From positions 1 through 44,904 of the forward strand of contig CALJDR010000073.1 in NCBI GenBank assembly GCA_938023515.1: a stretch of 44,904 nucleotides of DNA. Direction: 5' to 3'. The notes under the pieces were generated by a model. The model did not search any database, was not told where the DNA came from, and saw only the letters and a list, made by a program, of their open reading frames with translations. Position 1 is the first letter of the stretch. Every line of letters begins with the position of its first letter. This stretch comes from an uncultured Flavobacteriales bacterium. GTDB lineage: Bacteria; Bacteroidota; Bacteroidia; Flavobacteriales; UBA1820. Both the position numbers and the translations under genes were made by a program. This document shows, one piece after another, positions 7,596 through 16,332 of the stretch.

Positions 7596-9266
7596 TTATT
7601 CTTCAGGCGCGTTGTATATCTTTTCGTAATATTCAGTGACCATGCGGGCCGAGTCGAAGAACGGCACCACATCGTTCATCGAGGCGAGCATCATTTGGGT
7701 CCACCCGTTGCGGTTCTCGTAATACATCGGGATGATCTTGTTCTCCAGGATGTCGAACATATTGTCCATGTCCCGCGTATCCTGCTCGTAAGGAGGAAGT
7801 TTGAAGTCCTGCGGAGGGATGATGAACGAATTGACGCCGTCCTTGGCAAATTCCGGGATCCATCCGTCGTAGGTGGAGAAATTGATGGCTCCGTTCATGG
7901 CGGCGGTCATGCCGGAAGTACCGGATGCTTCACGGGTGATGCGGGGATTGTTCAGCCAGATATCGGCTCCCAGTTTGAGTTTGCGGGAGAGCCACAGTTC
8001 GTAACCCACCAGTACAGCCATATTCTTGTAGTGTTTCGACATGTCCACCAGTTTATTGAACAGGCTGATGGCCCCGTAGTCGGACGGGTAGGGTTTGCCT
8101 GCCCAAATGATCTGCACGGGGGTTTTGGTATTTTCCAACAGGCGCCGGAAACGCTCCATATCCCGGGTAAGCAGGTCGGGGCGCTTGTATTCGGCAAAAC
8201 GCCGGGCCCACACAATAGTGAGCGCCTGGGGGTCGAGGATAGTCCCGCACTGATCGGCCACGTAGTCGAAGAGACTCTTTTTCAGGGCGCTCTTCCGGGC
8301 GGTGAGCAGCAGTTCGTTGCCTGTCACCCGGGCCTGTTCCAGAATATAGTCGGTCCAGAAGGATTTGTTCTGGGCGTTGGTTACATGGGTGATAGGCGGG
8401 ATGCCTTCGTTGTGTTCCCACATATGGCGGGATACTTCGCCGTGAAGTTTGGACACCCCGTTGGCAAGGTGGCTCATGCGCAGGGCGGCCAGCGAATGGT
8501 TGAATACGCCGTCTTTCACGCCGGATATTTCCCGGGCGGTGTCCAAAGGTACGTTGCCGAAGAAACTCAGATTGGCCAGCATATCGAACGGATGCTTTTC
8601 GTTTCCGGCTTCTTCCGGGGTGTGGGTGGTGAAGACCATATGTTTTTTAACGTCTTCCACATTGCCGTATTTCTCATACAGGGCAAAGGCGGCCGATACG
8701 CCATGGGCTTCGTTCAGGTGGATGATATCCGGCTCGTAACCCAGCTGTTCCAACAGTTTGATGCCTCCGCGTCCCAGTACGATGGAGGCGGCTACTTTGG
8801 CCTGCGGATCGGAATCGTACAGGCGGAAGGTGGTGGAACGGCCCAGAAAGTCGTTTTCTTCCAGGTCTGTGGTGAGAAGGAACAGGGGGGCGGTGCCGAA
8901 TATCTTCGGATCCAGATAGTATGCTTTTACCCAGACCGGGGTATGGTTGATGTCCAGCGTGAACTTGATACCCGTATCGGTGAGGAATTTATAGATCTTT
9001 TCCTCGAAACTTACCTGCATCGTCTGGTCGGGATTGCGGCGCTGGTCGTAATAACCGTTCTTCCACAGGATGCCGATGCCGGTGAGGTTCTGTCGGAGTT
9101 GGTAGGCGCTGCGCATGTGCGAGCCAGCCAGGAAACCGAGGCCGCCGGAATATATCTTCAGACTTTGATCGATGGCGAATTCCATGGAAAAATAAGCCAC
9201 GCTTTTTTCAAAACGGGGGTCTATTTCGTAAGGCGGGGTAAACGGTTGGGGTAATGTGTTTGCCAT
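7596..9266 (-). CDS. Alpha-glucan phosphorylase family protein (GT35), PLP-lysine replaced
   Basis: 556 residues, matching the short alpha-glucan phosphorylase subfamily rather than the 800-residue classical enzymes. GT35 enzymes remove glucose-1-phosphate from glycogen or maltodextrin using PLP. Visible blocks: VAYFSMEFAIDQSLKIYSGG near the N-terminus, HLNEAHGVSAAFAL, THTPEEAGNEKHPF, VTNAQNKSFW, WARRFAEYKRPDLL (phosphate/PLP-contact Arg and Lys kept), and LNNPRITREASGTSGM. The next residue should be the PLP-binding lysine (motif SGTSGMK or SGTGNMK) but here it is Thr454 (codon ACC, 7907-7905). If real, the protein cannot form the usual Schiff base, so classical phosphorylase activity is doubtful. 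It stands alone, without glycogen genes nearby. Confidence 0.85.
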   Translation of the reverse strand: MANTLPQPFTPPYEIDPRFEKSVAYFSMEFAIDQSLKIYSGGLGFLAGSHMRSAYQLRQNLTGIGILWKNGYYDQRRNPDQTMQVSFEEKIYKFLTDTGIKFTLDINHTPVWVKAYYLDPKIFGTAPLFLLTTDLEENDFLGRSTTFRLYDSDPQAKVAASIVLGRGGIKLLEQLGYEPDIIHLNEAHGVSAAFALYEKYGNVEDVKKHMVFTTHTPEEAGNEKHPFDMLANLSFFGNVPLDTAREISGVKDGVFNHSLAALRMSHLANGVSKLHGEVSRHMWEHNEGIPPITHVTNAQNKSFWTDYILEQARVTGNELLLTARKSALKKSLFDYVADQCGTILDPQALTIVWARRFAEYKRPDLLTRDMERFRRLLENTKTPVQIIWAGKPYPSDYGAISLFNKLVDMSKHYKNMAVLVGYELWLSRKLKLGADIWLNNPRITREASGTSGMTAAMNGAINFSTYDGWIPEFAKDGVNSFIIPPQDFKLPPYEQDTRDMDNMFDILENKIIPMYYENRNGWTQMMLASMNDVVPFFDSARMVTEYYEKIYNAPEE

Positions 9267-9318
9267 AATGGATTTTATGATTTGAGTTTTGATCCGGATT
9301 GATTTTTATGCAATGGAG

Positions 9319-9354
9319 CAAAGTTAGCTTTTTCCGGGATAAAAAAGCCTCAAA
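9319..9354 (-). promoter_or_regulatory. Probable promoter of the glucan phosphorylase-family gene
   Basis: -7 box TAACTTTG on the minus strand (9326-9319), with TTTG (9354-9351) 24 bp further upstream, a little longer than ideal. Leader of about 45 nt to the ATG at 9266. Confidence 0.55.
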
Positions 9355-9450
9355 TTTTCTTAAAACTAAGCCTTTATTTTTAAGGAATAATTGTTTTACC
9401 GGGCCGCCGGGGGGCAGGCTCCGATTTATTTTGAAAAAAGGGATAAACTA

Positions 9451-9481
9451 TTGTTTTCGCGTGGGAAAAAGACTATTTTCG
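9451..9481 (+). promoter_or_regulatory. Probable promoter of the sensor kinase gene
   Basis: TTG (9451-9453), 20-bp spacer, TATTTTCG (9474-9481; one mismatch to TAnnTTTG), 20 bp before the ATG at 9502. Confidence 0.5.
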
Positions 9482-9501
9482 CTCCCGAAATCTGAATCAC
9501 T

Positions 9502-11508
9502 ATGCTTGCCAAAATGCGGTTTTCCGCCATATTCCTGCTGCTGAGTCTGTTCGGGCAAACCGATGCCTGGGCTGCTCCCGATGCAAAGGATAGTTTACTC
9601 CACGTTTTATCTACAGAAACTTCCGTCGACAAACAACTCGTCCTGTACCGGGACCTGGCAGATTTGACCTGCGAGATGCCCGACGAAAAGAAGTATTTGC
9701 GGTTGCTGTCCGAAAAAGCGCAGGCGGCCGGAAAAAACGATGTGGCGCTGGAGGCTTTGAGCGACCTTGTGATAGCTTATGTGATTTCGGACCAGCAGGA
9801 TTCAGCCCGGTACTATTTTTCCCAAGTCGAGCGCTTGGCCCCTCCCGAGGATAGGGATATGTGGCTTTGTTACCTTTCGATGACCACATTCTATTTCGAG
9901 GTGCAGATAGGAAAAAATGACAAGGTTGTCGAAGAAAAACTAAAAGAATACCGCGCAAAAAAGGGGGATAAAGAAAGCCTTTACAGGCAGATAGAGACTG
10001 CATACAGCCTCGGAGTTAGCTTTTTGGCCCAGGACAAATACGCCGAAGCGGTGCCTTACCTGGCCGATGCGGTCGGGTTGGCCCGCAAACTGCCATTTAA
10101 AGAGGGGTTTCGGTATCAGAGTTTGACCATGCGCCGCCTGGCGAAGACTTATTCGCCTCTCAAGAAGAATGCACAGTCCATCGCTTTACTGGATGAGGTT
10201 ATTCGTCTGCAGGAGCGCTATTTCGACCAGTACTATAAGGATACGCGCCCGTTCTATCCGATGGACGATTTTTATATCCTTATTTACACGACGATCCTGT
10301 TCAATGTAGAGTTCATGCCCCAGGAGCAGACCGAGTATTACCTGGACCGGTTGTTGGAATTGTGCAAAGATTCGGATAAGCCTTCCGATAAGTATAATTG
10401 CTTCCTTTCGATCGGCAATTACTACCTGATACGTGAGGATTGGAAAAATGGGCTTATCTACAATGACAGCCTCATAAAATACGCCTCCCAGCTTGCAGTC
10501 TATAATCTTCCTTCATTGTACAATACCAGTTCGCAGGTCTATGAGCAGATGGGCGATTATCAAAAGGCTTTGGAGTACCTCAAACTGTCCAACCATGTGC
10601 AGGATTCCCTCGAGACCGAAACATCCCGGCAAAAGCTGAAGGAACTCCAGGTCGAATACGGGATGGATAAGCTGTCCTACGAGAACGCCCAGTTGGAAAT
10701 ACGGAACAAGCGCCTGATGCTCATCGGCCTGCTGGTCGTGCTGACCTTGGTCATTTTGCTTTGCATTTACCTGTACCTGCATCTTCGGAAAGAGCGGCGG
10801 ATGAAGGAAGAGATGGCCCGGCTGAAACTGCGGGCCGAGGAAAGCGAGAAACTGAAAACGGCCTTCATCAATTCGATGTGCCACGAGATACGTACTCCCC
10901 TAAACGCGATTGTCGGTTTTTCAGGCCTTTTGTTGGATGAAACCCTCGATGAAGACACCCGGCGGAGTTTCCCCCAAGAGATACGGGACAGCGCTTCGCT
11001 GCTCACCTCGCTGATCAATAACATGCTGGAGGTCTCCACGCTCGACGTTTCGGAGGAAAAACTGCCCCGTAAGCCGGCGGATATCATCGGTATATGCCGA
11101 CAGGCAATGGATCATTTGTCCACCCGGGAAATCCCGGGCGTCGAATACCGGATGAATATGCCCGCCGGGTCTTTGATCGTGCCTACGCATGCCCGGTATC
11201 TGGCGCTGGTGCTGGAAAACCTGCTGGACAATGCCGCAAAATTTACCCGGCAGGGAAGTATCGTATTAAGCTGCCGCAAAGAGGGGGATAAACTGGTACT
11301 CGATGTGACGGACACCGGAAGCGGGATACCCCCGGAGAAACACGAAGAAGTGTTCGGGCGGTTCACCAAACTCGATACTTTCAGCAAAGGCAACGGGCTG
11401 GGGCTTTACGTATGCCAGCTCGTGATAAAACGGCTGTCGGGGGAAATATATATCGATCCCGATTATACGGGAGGCACCCGGATCGTGATCGTCCTGCCGG
11501 CCGAATAA
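9502..11508 (+). CDS. Sensor histidine kinase with periplasmic TPR-like domain
   Basis: 668 residues. A signal peptide (RFSAIFLLLSLFGQTDAWA) is followed by an Ala/Tyr-rich helical periplasmic region with TPR-like repeats (about 30-400), one transmembrane helix (about 406-427, MLIGLLVVLTLVILLCIYLY), a short coiled linker, and the kinase core. The phospho-acceptor is His461 in CHEIRTPLNAIVGF; the ATP-binding domain shows the N box LENLLDNAAKF, DTGSGIPPE (G1) and GNGLGLYVC (G2). It autophosphorylates and should pass the phosphate to a response regulator, but none is encoded in this window and there is no receiver domain in the protein, so it is an orphan sensor. The signal is unknown. An ATG four codons downstream is an alternative start. 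Confidence 0.92.
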   Translation: MLAKMRFSAIFLLLSLFGQTDAWAAPDAKDSLLHVLSTETSVDKQLVLYRDLADLTCEMPDEKKYLRLLSEKAQAAGKNDVALEALSDLVIAYVISDQQDSARYYFSQVERLAPPEDRDMWLCYLSMTTFYFEVQIGKNDKVVEEKLKEYRAKKGDKESLYRQIETAYSLGVSFLAQDKYAEAVPYLADAVGLARKLPFKEGFRYQSLTMRRLAKTYSPLKKNAQSIALLDEVIRLQERYFDQYYKDTRPFYPMDDFYILIYTTILFNVEFMPQEQTEYYLDRLLELCKDSDKPSDKYNCFLSIGNYYLIREDWKNGLIYNDSLIKYASQLAVYNLPSLYNTSSQVYEQMGDYQKALEYLKLSNHVQDSLETETSRQKLKELQVEYGMDKLSYENAQLEIRNKRLMLIGLLVVLTLVILLCIYLYLHLRKERRMKEEMARLKLRAEESEKLKTAFINSMCHEIRTPLNAIVGFSGLLLDETLDEDTRRSFPQEIRDSASLLTSLINNMLEVSTLDVSEEKLPRKPADIIGICRQAMDHLSTREIPGVEYRMNMPAGSLIVPTHARYLALVLENLLDNAAKFTRQGSIVLSCRKEGDKLVLDVTDTGSGIPPEKHEEVFGRFTKLDTFSKGNGLGLYVCQLVIKRLSGEIYIDPDYTGGTRIVIVLPAE

Positions 11509-11530
11509 AACGCCGATGCGCTACTGATAC

Positions 11531-11563
11531 AAAAAAAGCCCGCCAAAATTGGCGGGCTTTTTT
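11531..11563. terminator. Bidirectional terminator between the sensor kinase and clpB
   Basis: GCCCGCCAA (11538-11546) pairs with TTGGCGGGC (11549-11557); an A run (11531-11537) on one side and a T run (11558-11563) on the other let it work in both directions between these convergent genes. Confidence 0.9.
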
Positions 11564-11582
11564 GCGGCAGGGAGCAGTGGGG

Positions 11583-14180
11583 TTACGCCCCTTTGTTTTC
11601 AAAGACCAATTTGTCCCCGTCGCCTTTTACGACGATCGTGTCTTTCGGTTCGACCTTCCCTTCGAGTATCTGGCGGGAAAGTTCGTTCATCAGGTCGCGC
11701 TGGATCACCCGTTTGATAGGCCGTGCGCCGAACTGCGGGTCGTAACCCTGGTCGGCCATCACGTTCAGGGCGCTGTCTTCGGCTTCCAGGCGGATATCGC
11801 GTTTGCCCAGCATCGAGGCCAGGCGGTGTATCTGGAGTTTGACGATGTCCTTCACATCCTCCCGGGTAAGCGGAGTGAACATGATGATCTCGTCGATCCG
11901 GTTGAGGAACTCCGGCCGTATCTGTTGTTTCAGTAGCTCGAATACCTGGAGCTTGGTCTTTTCGAGCAATTCCTCACTGGGTTTTTGCACGCCTTCGAGC
12001 GCTTCCATGATCAGGTGCGAACCCATGTTGGACGTCATGATGATGATCGTGTTCTTGAAGTCCACCGTGCGGCCTTTGTTGTCTGTCAGGCGTCCGTCGT
12101 CCAGTACCTGGAGCAGGATGTTGAACGTATCGGGGTGCGCTTTTTCGATCTCGTCGAACAGGACGACGCTGTACGGGTGGCGGCGTACCGCTTCGGTGAG
12201 CTGTCCGCCTTCGTCGTAGCCTACGTATCCCGGAGGCGCGCCGACCAACCGGCTGACGGAGTGTTTCTCCTGGTATTCGGACATGTCGATACGGATCATC
12301 GCCTTTTCGTCGTTGAACAACAGTTCGGCCAACGCTTTGGCCAGCTCGGTCTTACCCACGCCGGTAGTCCCCAGGAAAAGGAAGCTGCCGATGGGTTTCT
12401 GCGGGTCCTGAAGCCCGGCCCGGCTGCGGCGCACCGCGTCCGACACGGCCCGGATAGCCTCGTTCTGACCGATCACGCGGCGGTGAAGGTCTTCCTCCAG
12501 GTGGAGGAGTTTTTCGCGGTCGGAGGCCAGCATCTTTTTCACCGGGATGCCGGTCCATTTGGAAACGACCTCGGCGATGTCTTCGGCGTCCACTTCCTCT
12601 TTGATCAGGGCTTTGCCGTCGGCCTGCATCGTTTTGAACTCGTCGTTGAGGGCTTTCAGTTTTTCCTGCGCCTCTTTCAGGCTGCCGTAGCGGATCTCGG
12701 CCACCCGGCCGAAGTCGGCGGCGCGTTCGGCTTCTGAGGCTTCGAACTTGAGGTCCTCGATTTTTTTCATCGTGCCCTGGATGTCGTCGACCATCTGTTT
12801 TTCGAGGCGCCATTTGGCTTCCACGCCTTTGCGCTCCTCCTGCAGGTTGGCCAGTTCCTGACCCAGGGATTCGAGTTTGGCTTTATCCTTTTCGCGTTTG
12901 ATGGCCGCGATCTCTATCTCGAGCTGCATGATGCGGCGGTCGAGGTTGTCCAGTTCTTCCGGTTTGGAGTTCATCTCCATCCGCAGGCGCGAGGCGGCCT
13001 CGTCGATCAGGTCGATGGCTTTGTCCGGCAGGAACCGGTCGGTAATGTATCGGGTGGAAAGCTCCACTGCGGCGATGATAGCGTCGTCCTTGATGCGGAT
13101 ATGGTGGTGCGCTTCGTATTTGTCCTTGATCCCGCGCAGGATGGATACCGTCGCCTCGTAGTCGGGCTCTTCGATCAGTACCTTCTGGAAACGGCGTTCG
13201 AGTGCCTTGTCCTTTTCGAAGTATTTCTGGTATTCGTTCAGGGTGGTGGCACCGATGGAGCGGAGCTCGCCGCGGGCCAGGGCGGGCTTGAGGATATTGG
13301 CGGCGTCCATGGCGCCTTCGCCTCCTCCGGCCCCTACCAGGGTGTGTATCTCGTCGATGAACAGGATGATGCTCCCTTCGGATTCGCTCACTTCTTTTAC
13401 GACCGATTTAAGGCGTTCCTCGAATTCCCCTTTGTATTTGGCGCCGGCCACCAACGCGCCCATATCGAGCGAGTAGATGGTCTTGTCCAGCAGGTTCTGA
13501 GGCACGTCCCCGCTGACGATCCGGTGCGCCAGGCCTTCGGCTACGGCTGTTTTGCCCACGCCCGGTTCACCGATGAGGATAGGGTTGTTCTTGGTGCGGC
13601 GGGTGAGGATCTGCAGCACGCGCCGTATTTCTTCGTCGCGGCCGATGACGGGGTCCAGTTTGTTCTCGCGGGCCAGTTCGTTGAGGTTTTTGGCGTATTT
13701 TTCGAGGGACTGGTAGGTGTCCTCCTGGTTCTGTTTGGTCACCCGTTCCCCTTTGCGGAGTTCTTCGATGGCCGTTTTCAGGTCTTTTTCGCTGATGTTG
13801 TTCTGGCGGAACAGCTTGGCTGTTTCGTCCGAGCCTTTGAGCATGGCCAGGATCATGTGCTCCACCGTGACGAACTGGTCGCCCATCTGGGTGGCGATGC
13901 TCTGGGCATCGGTCAGCATTTTGGATGCATCGCGCGAGAGGTATACCTCGCCGCCCGATACTTTGGGGAGCGTATCGATGATGACTCCCACCTGGCGGCG
14001 GAAGTCTTCGGCGTTCACGCCGGTCTTGCCCAGCAGGAAAGGCAGTACGCTCTGGTCCGTATCGAAGATGCCCTCCAGGATGTGCACGTTCTCGATCTGG
14101 GGGTTCCCCTTATCGGTGGCGATCATCTGGGCCTTCTGGATAGCCTGCTGTGATTTAGTGGTAAAATTGTTGAAATCCAT
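11583..14180 (-). CDS. clpB: ATP-dependent disaggregase ClpB
   Basis: 865 residues, close to E. coli ClpB (857). It dissolves protein aggregates together with DnaK. Order: Clp N domain (FNNFTTKSQQAIQKAQ; repeats around 1-145), first AAA+ module with Walker A GEPGVGKT (204-211) and Walker B FIDEIHTLVGAG, the coiled-coil middle domain (about 400-530, RRIMQLEIEIAAIKREKDK), and second AAA+ module with GTTGVGKT and FDEIEKAHPD, then the C-terminal domain (GARPIKRVIQRD). The start chosen is ATG at 14180 giving MDFNNFTTKSQ; an upstream start at 14222 would add 14 unrelated residues. No ClpP-docking loop is apparent, consistent with ClpB rather than ClpA/ClpC. Heat-shock control is likely but no operator was recognised. 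Confidence 0.98.
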   Translation of the reverse strand: MDFNNFTTKSQQAIQKAQMIATDKGNPQIENVHILEGIFDTDQSVLPFLLGKTGVNAEDFRRQVGVIIDTLPKVSGGEVYLSRDASKMLTDAQSIATQMGDQFVTVEHMILAMLKGSDETAKLFRQNNISEKDLKTAIEELRKGERVTKQNQEDTYQSLEKYAKNLNELARENKLDPVIGRDEEIRRVLQILTRRTKNNPILIGEPGVGKTAVAEGLAHRIVSGDVPQNLLDKTIYSLDMGALVAGAKYKGEFEERLKSVVKEVSESEGSIILFIDEIHTLVGAGGGEGAMDAANILKPALARGELRSIGATTLNEYQKYFEKDKALERRFQKVLIEEPDYEATVSILRGIKDKYEAHHHIRIKDDAIIAAVELSTRYITDRFLPDKAIDLIDEAASRLRMEMNSKPEELDNLDRRIMQLEIEIAAIKREKDKAKLESLGQELANLQEERKGVEAKWRLEKQMVDDIQGTMKKIEDLKFEASEAERAADFGRVAEIRYGSLKEAQEKLKALNDEFKTMQADGKALIKEEVDAEDIAEVVSKWTGIPVKKMLASDREKLLHLEEDLHRRVIGQNEAIRAVSDAVRRSRAGLQDPQKPIGSFLFLGTTGVGKTELAKALAELLFNDEKAMIRIDMSEYQEKHSVSRLVGAPPGYVGYDEGGQLTEAVRRHPYSVVLFDEIEKAHPDTFNILLQVLDDGRLTDNKGRTVDFKNTIIIMTSNMGSHLIMEALEGVQKPSEELLEKTKLQVFELLKQQIRPEFLNRIDEIIMFTPLTREDVKDIVKLQIHRLASMLGKRDIRLEAEDSALNVMADQGYDPQFGARPIKRVIQRDLMNELSRQILEGKVEPKDTIVVKGDGDKLVFENKGA

Positions 14181-14365
14181 ATGTCGTTTGGGTATTATTT
14201 TCGTATGTCTGTCAAGGAGCAAAGACCGTGCCGGGATGTAATTTATGACATTTTTTCAGGCTGTGCAAATCCATTGCCGGCGTTTTTGCGTCATTTTGTC
14301 CGGGGCCGAGGGCAGATGGGCGAAATATTATTCCGCGCGATGGTAGATTTAAAAGCTGAAATTCG

Positions 14366-14373
14366 TAAATTTG
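14366..14373 (+). promoter_or_regulatory. Probable -7 promoter box of the oxidoreductase gene
   Basis: TAAATTTG, 57 bp upstream of the ATG at 14431. No clear -33 box. Confidence 0.42.
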
Positions 14374-14430
14374 GCACTTTACTAACGTTCATAGTACCGA
14401 AACAAAATCAATCCCGCATAAGACAGGCCG

Positions 14431-14964
14431 ATGAAGACCCTTGTAATCGTTACCCATCCGAACCTCGAAAAGTCCGTCATCAACAAAAGATGGGCGCAAG
14501 AACTGGAAAAACACCCTGCAAAATTTACCGTACACCGTCTGTACGAAGCCTATCCGGCCGGAAATATAGACGTGAAAAAGGAACAGGCGCTGGTGGAGGC
14601 CCACGGGGCCCTTTTGCTCCAGTTCCCCATCTACTGGTTTGGCTGCCCTTCGCTGCTCAAGAAATGGATGGACGAAGTGCTGGCTTTCGGCTGGGCTTTC
14701 GGCCCGCAGGCGGAGGCGGACAAAATGCGCGGCCGCAAGGTGGCGCTGGCCGTGTCGGCCGGAATCAAAAAAGAAGATTTCGGCTCCGAGGGCAAATACG
14801 GCCATTCGCTGGAGGAACTGCTGTGGCCGTTTGAAACATTGTGTCGGTATGTGGATGCCGAATACAGATCTTTCTATGCCCTGTACGGGGCAGAGGACGG
14901 AACGCCTGCCGAACTGCTGGAACGCAGCGCCCGGGAGTACGTGGATTTCGCCGCAGGAATCTAA
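14431..14964 (+). CDS. NAD(P)H oxidoreductase, flavodoxin-like (KefF/YwrO type)
   Basis: 177 residues with the flavodoxin-like fold of FMN-dependent quinone reductases: LVIVTHPNLEKSVINKRW at the N-terminus (phosphate-binding loop), LLLQFPIYWFGCPSLLKKWMDEVLAFGWAFG in the middle (the FMN-contact PIYWF/W block) and GRKVALAVSAG. Proteins of this kind reduce quinones or other electrophiles with NAD(P)H; some (KefF) are ancillary subunits of glutathione-gated K+ channels, but no kefC-like gene is seen here. It reads in the same direction as glyA, 51 bp upstream of it, and could be co-transcribed. The substrate is unknown. Confidence 0.88.
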   Translation: MKTLVIVTHPNLEKSVINKRWAQELEKHPAKFTVHRLYEAYPAGNIDVKKEQALVEAHGALLLQFPIYWFGCPSLLKKWMDEVLAFGWAFGPQAEADKMRGRKVALAVSAGIKKEDFGSEGKYGHSLEELLWPFETLCRYVDAEYRSFYALYGAEDGTPAELLERSAREYVDFAAGI

Positions 14965-15015
14965 AAAATGGGTATATTCTTTCTAAAAATCGATAAACAA
15001 ACAAAATAAAACGTC

Positions 15016-16308
15016 ATGAAGAGAGACAAGCTGATCTTTGACCTGATAGAGGACGAGCGCGAACGCCAGACAGATGGCATCGAGCTGATCGCCTCCGAAA
15101 ACTACGTAAGCGACCAGGTGTTGGAAGCCATGGGTTCCATCCTGACCAACAAATACGCCGAGGGTTATCCCGGTGCGCGTTATTACGGGGGCTGTGAAGT
15201 GGTAGACCAGGTGGAGACTGTGGCTATCGACCGTGCCAAAGCTCTTTTCGGGGCCGAGTACGCCAACGTACAGCCGCATTCCGGCTCGCAGGCCAATGCG
15301 GCCGTGTATGCCGCATTCCTCCAGCCGGGCGACAAGATACTGGGCTTCGACCTCTCGCACGGCGGACACCTCACGCACGGTTCCCCGGTGAATTTCTCCG
15401 GCAAGCTGTACAAGACCTCTTTCTACGGAGTGGAAAAAGAAACGGGCCGTATAGACTACGATAAAGTGGCCGAGACTGCCCTGCGGGAAAAACCGAAAAT
15501 GATCGTGGCCGGCGCTTCCGCCTATTCCCGCGACATGGACTTCAAACGTTTCCGTGAGATCGCCGATAGTGTGGGTGCTTTCCTGTTCGCCGATATTTCG
15601 CACCCGGCCGGTCTGATCGCCAAAGGGCTGCTGAGCGATCCGATCCCGCACTGCCACGTGGTATCCACCACGACACACAAGACCTTGCGCGGCCCCCGCG
15701 GAGGGATGATCCTGCTGGGTAAGGATTTTGAAAACCCGTTCGGCCTGAAGACCCCGAAAGGTCAGGTGCGGATGATGTCCTCGCTCGTCAATTCGGCCGT
15801 ATTCCCGGGCAACCAGGGAGGCCCGCTGGAACACGTGATCGCCGCCAAGGCCGTTTCTTTCGGCGAAGCCCTCTCCGACGAGTTCTTCCGCTATGCGCTG
15901 GCCGTGCAGCAGAACGCCGCCGCTATGGCCAAGGCGTTTGTGGAGCGAGGTTACGACCTGGTTTCCGGCGGTACGGACAACCATATGATGCTCATCGACC
16001 TGCGCAACAAGGGTATTACCGGTAAAGATGCCGAGAACGCCTTGATAAAGGCCGACATCACGGTAAACAAAAACATGGTGCCTTTCGACGACAAATCCCC
16101 GTACGTCACCTCCGGTATCCGGGTGGGTTCGGCGGCGATCACGACCCGCGGACTGAAGGAAAAGGATATGGAAACGGTCGTAGCCCTGATCGACGAGGTG
16201 CTGATGAATATTTCTTCGGAGCGCAAGATCAAAAAGATCGGCGAGAAAGTTGCCGATTTCATGGGCGACCGCCCGCTTTTCAAACAGCGCCGCGCCTCCG
16301 CTAAATAA
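15016..16308 (+). CDS. glyA: Serine hydroxymethyltransferase
   Basis: PLP enzyme that converts serine plus tetrahydrofolate to glycine plus 5,10-methylene-THF, the main source of one-carbon units. 430 residues. Visible blocks: GIELIASENYVS near the N-terminus, TNKYAEGYPGARYYGGCE, NVQPHSGSQANAAVY, DLSHGGHLTHG, and the PLP lysine Lys222 in STTTHKTLRGPRGG. Complete and ordinary. It opens a five-gene plus-strand run with exbB, exbD, a tonB-like gene and folC; glyA and folC both serve folate metabolism and flank the TonB energiser genes. Confidence 0.98.
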   Translation: MKRDKLIFDLIEDERERQTDGIELIASENYVSDQVLEAMGSILTNKYAEGYPGARYYGGCEVVDQVETVAIDRAKALFGAEYANVQPHSGSQANAAVYAAFLQPGDKILGFDLSHGGHLTHGSPVNFSGKLYKTSFYGVEKETGRIDYDKVAETALREKPKMIVAGASAYSRDMDFKRFREIADSVGAFLFADISHPAGLIAKGLLSDPIPHCHVVSTTTHKTLRGPRGGMILLGKDFENPFGLKTPKGQVRMMSSLVNSAVFPGNQGGPLEHVIAAKAVSFGEALSDEFFRYALAVQQNAAAMAKAFVERGYDLVSGGTDNHMMLIDLRNKGITGKDAENALIKADITVNKNMVPFDDKSPYVTSGIRVGSAAITTRGLKEKDMETVVALIDEVLMNISSERKIKKIGEKVADFMGDRPLFKQRRASAK

Positions 16309-16332
16309 TTACGAAAAAACACATACTGAATT

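Noticed and set aside
7695..9254. 519-codon open frame on the plus strand
   Set aside because: Exact antisense of the GT35 gene; long only because of codon bias in the real gene. The same applies to 5462-6511 (opposite the OmpA-like gene), 13101-14153 (opposite clpB), 14983-15984 (opposite glyA) and 41910-43733 (opposite dnaE).
14181..14222. 14-residue extension of ClpB
   Set aside because: Not found in ClpB proteins; MDFNNFTTKSQ is the family N-terminus.
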